From VGBO01 sp964453335 (lineage in GTDB: Bacteria; Actinomycetota; Acidimicrobiia; Acidimicrobiales; CAIXPF01), in NCBI GenBank assembly GCA_964453335.1, contig CAYVOK010000010.1:1-64000 (forward strand): a stretch of 64,000 bases of DNA, given 5' to 3'. This document shows positions 63,333 through 64,000 of this stretch, one piece after another (position 1 is the first letter of the stretch; the number at the start of each line of letters is the position of its first letter). The notes under the pieces are model-generated. The model was not told where the DNA came from. It ran no database searches and worked only from the letters and a program-made list of their open reading frames with translations. The position numbers and the translations under genes are program-made.

Positions 63333-64000
63333 TCAGGTGCCTGAGACGTCGCGGGGTGCCACCGGGTCGCTGCGACGTTCACGCACGAGCGCCTCCTGGA
63401 CGATCGTGGCGACGTGCAGGCCGTCGGGTGCGAAGACGTGGCCGATCGACAGACCGCGTGCACCACCCACGGCGTGACAGTGCATGTCGATCAGCAGCCA
63501 GTCGTCCATCGGGGCGTCGGCGTGGAACCACACGGCGTGGTCGAGGCTCGCGGCCATGAACACCTCGTTGCTGCGTGCCTGCGGCACGTCGCCGGCGGGG
63601 TGGGCGGCACGTACCGCCATCACCGTCGCCGTGTCCGACGCGAACGCGAGTGCGCACGCACGGCTCCGGGCGTCGGCGCCGACGCTGCGGTCGACACGCA
63701 CCCACGTGAGGGCTCGTCCGGTGCCGTGCTGTTGGGGCACCTGCCGTCGTTCGATGATCCAGCCCCACCCGACCTCGGGGAACTCGTCGGGTCCGGGCAC
63801 CCCGTCGGGCATCCGCACCGTCTGCACCGCCGGCGCCGGCTCGGCCGCCTGGAAGCTCGCCTCGAGCGTGAGGATCGCGCCGGTCGACTGGCGGGCGACC
63901 ACGCGCCGGGTGACGAAGGACGCACCGGTGCGCACCCGGTCGACCTCATACCGGACGGGCTCGTCGAGGCGGCCGCCGAGGATGAAGTAGGCGTGCAGGG
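63333..64000 (-). CDS. acyl-CoA thioesterase II (TesB-like), 5' end missing
   Basis: Hydrolyses acyl-CoA to free acid and CoA. About 222 codons of the C-terminal part are present: double hot-dog fold with HAYFILGGRLDEPVRYEVDRVR at the window edge, then SFVTRRVVARQ, SLDHAVWFHADAPMDDWLLID and GLSIGHVFAPDGLHVATIVQE, typical of TesB. The gene runs off the right end, so its start and promoter are not visible. It converges on the DUF72 gene with 9 bases between stops. Confidence 0.92.
   Translation of the reverse strand, partial: LHAYFILGGRLDEPVRYEVDRVRTGASFVTRRVVARQSTGAILTLEASFQAAEPAPAVQTVRMPDGVPGPDEFPEVGWGWIIERRQVPQQHGTGRALTWVRVDRSVGADARSRACALAFASDTATVMAVRAAHPAGDVPQARSNEVFMAASLDHAVWFHADAPMDDWLLIDMHCHAVGGARGLSIGHVFAPDGLHVATIVQEALVRERRSDPVAPRDVSGT

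Overview
The window is about 64 kb of very GC-rich chromosomal DNA from an actinobacterium. Signs of this are the mihF-gmk-rpoZ-coaBC-metK-priA block, a primosomal PriA without a Walker A motif, a DUF1844 gene divergent from infC, a rarA / two small membrane protein genes / alaS-ruvX-mltG-aroE run, and a 16S rRNA 5' end of actinobacterial type. An acidimicrobial lineage is my guess from the mixed gene order; it is not proven. I see no phage, insertion sequence, CRISPR array or tRNA gene, so this is a core-genome region whose interest lies in regulation and in altered housekeeping genes.

Layout: 1-403 holds the 5' end of a 16S rRNA gene (minus strand) with its leader and a near-consensus promoter directly behind tyrS. 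A bifunctional penicillin-binding protein and a small membrane protein read outwards at 1776-4317. The arginine operon argC-B-D-F-R-H plus a Nudix gene fills 10866-4330; it starts at an ArgR-type palindrome shared with a divergent unknown gene. Then come infC-rpmI-rplT-rRNA methylase-pheS-pheT (17566-11968), DUF1844, hisG plus a cold-shock-like gene, dusB, mog, fmt-rsmB, an RsmC-like methylase and trmH. A two-gene type VII secretion-like unit (EccC/EssC ATPase plus WXG100 protein) lies at 28481-24383. From there to 54189 everything is on the minus strand: rarA, two small membrane proteins, alaS-ruvX-mltG-aroE-prepilin peptidase, a fused aroKB, aroQ-pepQ-efp-nusB, pyrR-pyrB-dihydroorotase-like-carA-carB-pyrD, and mihF-gmk-rpoZ-coaBC-metK-priA. 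The right end holds glgA-glgC, a MoxR ATPase/VWA pair, ung, a form II CO-dehydrogenase-like large subunit, a DUF72 gene and a truncated acyl-CoA thioesterase gene.

Genes in a run are packed very tightly: most overlap by 4 bases (GTGA/ATGA) or 1 base (TGATG), so translational coupling is the rule. The first gene of a transcription unit usually has no Shine-Dalgarno site. Instead a TANNNT-like -10 hexamer ends 6 to 8 bases before the start codon, which implies leaderless mRNAs; I count 19 cases. Shine-Dalgarno starts are kept for genes such as rplT, efp, metK, rpoZ, infC and the WXG100 gene. Sixty of 61 protein genes end in TGA.

Points most worth a second look: (1) a pyrR leader with a PyrR-binding-like core that could pair with the ribosome binding site, followed by an intrinsic terminator inside the first codons of pyrR; (2) a dihydroorotase homologue in the pyr operon that has lost most metal ligands; (3) infC, which seems to start at AUA overlapping the stop of a six-codon upstream ORF; (4) the isolated WXG100/EccC pair; (5) the AroK-AroB fusion in a cluster lacking aroC; (6) the leaderless start pattern; (7) an ArgR box laid over the argC -35.
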